A DNA stretch of 64,000 nucleotides from CAZUHB01 sp964620445. GTDB lineage: Bacteria; Planctomycetota; B15-G4; CAYZWU01. Below, piece by piece: positions 61,558-64,000 of the stretch. The DNA is taken from contig CAZUHB010000024.1 of assembly GCA_964620445.1 (NCBI GenBank), positions 1 through 64,000 of the forward strand, in the 5' to 3' direction. Position 1 is the first letter of the stretch; each line of letters starts with the position of its first letter. The translations under genes were made by a program, and so were the position numbers. The notes under the pieces are model-generated. The model was not told where the DNA came from. It was given only the letters and a program-made list of their open reading frames with translations, and searched no databases.

Positions 61558-62505
61558 ATGAAATTTGAACCTCTCGATCTTTGCAAGCTCCGGACCTATT
61601 CGCTGAAAGACCGGAAACATCTCGTCTCCAGGACCCTTCTCGTGGAGCCTACCGATCCGCCCGGCGATCTCATGGCCGGTTTTCCGGAGGTGCTCGGCGC
61701 CGCCCGCCTGGGCGCTCTCTGCAAGGAGGTTGCGGCGGCGAAGGGGGAGGGGCGGATCGTTTCTCTCGCCATGGGCGCCCACGTGATCAAGTGCGGGCTC
61801 AGCATGCTCATCGTCGATCTGATAGAGCGAGGAATTCTATCGTCGGTGAGCCTGAACGGCGCCGGAGCCATCCATGATTTCGAGCTCGCCTTTTGCGGAG
61901 GAACATCGGAGGACGTTCAAGCGGGCCTTCGCGACGGCTCCTTCGGCATGGCGCGCGAGACCGCCGCCGCGGTCAACGGCGCCGCGGTCGATGCAGCCCG
62001 CGAAGGAACAGGTTTCGGCGAGGCGCTGGGCCGGACGATCGAGAATTCGGACCTCCCCTTCAAGCACGCGTCGATCATGGCCGCCGGCGTGCGGTTCGGC
62101 GTCCCGGTGACGGTTCACGTGTCTCTCGGCTGCGATATCGTTCACATGCACGGCGACGCGGATGGGGCCGCGATCGGCGCGGCTTCGATGCATGATTTCA
62201 GACTTCTCAGCAGCGTCGTGGGGGCGCTCGAGGGAGGGGTCTGGCTCAACGTGGGATCGAGCGTGGTTCTGCCGGAGGTCTTCCTGAAGGCCCTCAGCCT
62301 GTCGCGGAACCTCACCGGCGGGCCCGTCGATTTCGTCACCGCCGACTTCGACATGATCCGTCACTACAGGACGCAGAAGAACGTGGTCGAGCGTCCCTCC
62401 GGAAAGGGAATGCACATCACCGGCCACCATGAGATTCTCGTACCCCTTTTCCGCTGGGGCGTGCTGCGAGAGCTGGCCCGAATCGACAAGGGAGGAAATC
62501 CTTGA
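61558..62505 (+). CDS. Deoxyhypusine-synthase-like NAD-binding protein
   Basis: 315 residues with the Rossmann-type fold of the deoxyhypusine synthase family: GEGRIVSLAMGAHVIKCGLSMLIVDLIERGILSSVSLNGAGAIHDFELA in the first half and a later GAAIGAASMHDFR and LNVGSSVVLPEVFLKALSLSRNL. Because bacteria lack eIF5A, a role in hypusine formation is unlikely, and the lysine essential in true deoxyhypusine synthase cannot be placed with certainty. ATG 61558 has GGAGGAG about 10 bases upstream. The stop overlaps hldE by 4 bases, so it is cotranscribed with the heptose enzyme. Confidence 0.65.
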   Translation: MKFEPLDLCKLRTYSLKDRKHLVSRTLLVEPTDPPGDLMAGFPEVLGAARLGALCKEVAAAKGEGRIVSLAMGAHVIKCGLSMLIVDLIERGILSSVSLNGAGAIHDFELAFCGGTSEDVQAGLRDGSFGMARETAAAVNGAAVDAAREGTGFGEALGRTIENSDLPFKHASIMAAGVRFGVPVTVHVSLGCDIVHMHGDADGAAIGAASMHDFRLLSSVVGALEGGVWLNVGSSVVLPEVFLKALSLSRNLTGGPVDFVTADFDMIRHYRTQKNVVERPSGKGMHITGHHEILVPLFRWGVLRELARIDKGGNP

Positions 62506-63974
62506 ATCCGCGATTCATCGAGATCATTCAGTCTGCCGGATCGCCGCGGATCACCGTGGTTGGTGACCTGATCCTCGACTCGTACATCATGGGCGAAGCG
62601 AAGCGTATCTCACCGGAGGCGCCGATCCAGGTGCTCGAGGTCGGCGGCGAGAGCCACAATCTCGGCGGCGCCGCGAATGTGGCCGCCAATCTCAAGACCC
62701 TCGGCGTCGAGGTGGAGTGCTGCGGCGTGGTCGGCGCCGACGCGGAAGGCGAACGGCTCGTGGCCATGTTGAAGGATCAGGGTATCGGCACGACGGCCGT
62801 GATCGTGGACCGGAAGCGGCCCACCGTTCGCAAGACGCGCGTCGTGTCCCACAACCAGCAACTCCTCAGGATCGATCGGGAGAAGACTGAACTTCTCGAC
62901 GACGGTCTCTCGCAAAAACTGGCCGATGCCGCCGAGGACCTCCTGTCCGCTTCCGACGCGGTGATCGTGTCCGACTATGCCAAGGGAACACTCACCCCCG
63001 AACTGCTCGCCCGATTCACGAAGTGCGCCGGGGGATTCGGAGCTCTGGTCGATCCCAAGGGCAGGGATTTCACGAAATACCGGGGCGCCCGCCTGATCAC
63101 ACCCAACAAGAAGGAAGCCGAAGAATTCTCCGGCCTGTCGATCGCCGGCCGGGAAGATCTCGTTCGGGCGTCGGCCGAAATGCGCGCGAAGGTCGGCGTG
63201 CGCGAAACGGTGATCACCCTCGGTCCGGAAGGAATTTTCTATTCCGATCTCCCTGAGCGCAACGACGTGATTCCGGCGCAGACCCGGTCCGTCTACGATG
63301 TGACCGGCGCCGGCGATACGGTCATAGCGATCCTCGCCCTTTTTCTCGCCGCGGGGAACAGTCTCGGTGATGCGGTGCGCATCGCCAATGCCGGAGCCGG
63401 AATCGTGGTCGGCCGTCTCGGAGTGGCGGCTCCGACGCGGCGTGAGCTGGTGCGCGCCTTTTCGCAAAGCAGGGGCCGGCCGGCCGACAAGATACTCGCC
63501 GCCGACGCGGCAGCGGAACTGTCGCGCGAGATCGCCGAAAGGGGCGAATCGCTGGTCTTCACGAACGGCTGTTTCGACCTGATCCACGGCGGTCATCTCG
63601 AATTTCTGCGCACGGCGAAAAGTTACGGCCACTTCCTCATGGTGGCCGTCAATGACGACGAATCGGTCCGGCGCCTCAAGGGGCCGTCCCGTCCCGTTCT
63701 CGAACTGGCCGAGCGGCAGGAGATCCTGGCATCTCTCCATTTCGTCGACTATGTGGTCTCTTTTTCCGAGGACACACCGGAAGAGATCGTGAAGAAGGTG
63801 TCGCCAGGCGTTCTGGTCAAAGGCGAGGACTGGCGCGACAAGGGCGTTGTGGGCAGGGAGTGGGTCGAGAGCCACGGGGGCAAGGTCGAGCTGATCTCCC
63901 TGCGCCCCGGGAAGAGCACGACAAATATCATCCGCAGGATTCTGGAACTGAACGGAAAAACCGAAGATGAGTAG
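62502..63974 (+). CDS. hldE: Bifunctional heptose-7-phosphate kinase / heptose-1-phosphate adenylyltransferase
   Basis: 490 residues, a fusion as in many bacteria. Residues 1-330 form a ribokinase-type sugar kinase (VVGDLILDSYIMG, NLGGAANVAANL, and the PfkB signature DVTGAGDTVIAIL). Residues 345-490 form the nucleotidyltransferase domain, with TNGCFDLIHGGHLEFL as the GCFDxxHxGH motif. It makes ADP-heptose precursors for lipopolysaccharide. Start TTG 62502, overlapping the upstream gene by 4 bases. The final codons overlap the next gene by 8 bases. Confidence 0.95.
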   Translation: MNPRFIEIIQSAGSPRITVVGDLILDSYIMGEAKRISPEAPIQVLEVGGESHNLGGAANVAANLKTLGVEVECCGVVGADAEGERLVAMLKDQGIGTTAVIVDRKRPTVRKTRVVSHNQQLLRIDREKTELLDDGLSQKLADAAEDLLSASDAVIVSDYAKGTLTPELLARFTKCAGGFGALVDPKGRDFTKYRGARLITPNKKEAEEFSGLSIAGREDLVRASAEMRAKVGVRETVITLGPEGIFYSDLPERNDVIPAQTRSVYDVTGAGDTVIAILALFLAAGNSLGDAVRIANAGAGIVVGRLGVAAPTRRELVRAFSQSRGRPADKILAADAAAELSREIAERGESLVFTNGCFDLIHGGHLEFLRTAKSYGHFLMVAVNDDESVRRLKGPSRPVLELAERQEILASLHFVDYVVSFSEDTPEEIVKKVSPGVLVKGEDWRDKGVVGREWVESHGGKVELISLRPGKSTTNIIRRILELNGKTEDE

Positions 63975-64000
63975 GATCGAAAAGGCCATCGACAAGTTCG
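63967..64000 (+). CDS. Start of a gene running off the window, possible polysaccharide tyrosine autokinase
   Basis: ATG 63967 overlaps the hldE stop by 8 bases, and the frame is open to the last base, giving MSRIEKAIDKF. The first residues resemble the MSRIEKALEKA start of exopolysaccharide (Wzc/CpsD-like) autokinases. Eleven residues are too few for a firm call. Confidence 0.3.
   Translation, partial: MSRIEKAIDKF

Overview
High-GC bacterial chromosome fragment carrying one 100-base assembly gap. A Gram-negative-type envelope is indicated by YidC with a large periplasmic domain, an ADP-heptose enzyme (HldE), a lipoprotein and many signal peptides. An ECF sigma factor paired with a TPR-bearing Ser/Thr kinase, NPCBM, DUF2961, discoidin/toroid and FG-GAP proteins, and a groEL-groES-groEL-dnaJ-grpE cluster recall Planctomycetota or related uncultured phyla. 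That placement is inference; there is no rRNA in the window.

Layout. 1-4019: end of a DUF2961 (GH172) protein, an archaeal-type (type II) methionine aminopeptidase, ElbB, and a PolX-like protein whose polymerase active site is lost while its PHP nuclease domain is intact. 4071-9811: a tight operon of two paralogous secreted LTxxQ-type helical proteins, a Tat-signal AmmeMemoRadiSam-type radical SAM enzyme, and a membrane-embedded spermidine-synthase-like protein. 9937-12092: a DRTGG protein, an RsbW-like ATPase and a sensory-type [FeFe]-hydrogenase-like protein. 12105-15052: a secreted FG-GAP protein interrupted by an in-frame TGA, and a beta-helix protein, followed by the gap, which looks like an unmerged contig overlap. 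15440-20585: ECF sigma factor, Ser/Thr kinase-TPR, and a discoidin/toroid protein.

20591-21330 is a 740-bp non-coding nested palindrome between two convergent genes. 21347-35442 (minus strand) is a complete 14-gene nuoA-N complex I operon with a good promoter, ending in a fifteenth gene, a HisKA-like protein without an ATPase domain. 35801-38836 encodes a membrane-anchored multi-domain carboxypeptidase-regulatory-like protein. 38862-44879 (minus) is the chaperone operon groEL2-groES-groEL1-dnaJ-grpE-fmdB. 45239-54660 holds an NPCBM protein, RadC, a HEAT lipoprotein, a Trm112-like protein, a phosphoesterase, YidC, MnmE and a secreted protein. 55043-61051 is an operon of nrdR, a degenerate NrdD-like ATP-cone protein and smc. 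61558-64000 has a deoxyhypusine-synthase-like protein, HldE, and the first codons of a further gene.

The strongest leads are the nested palindrome, the sensory hydrogenase module, two enzyme-derived proteins that appear to have lost catalysis (PolX-like and NrdD-like), the HisKA protein on the nuo operon, and recurrent in-frame minisatellites in linker regions of unrelated genes.
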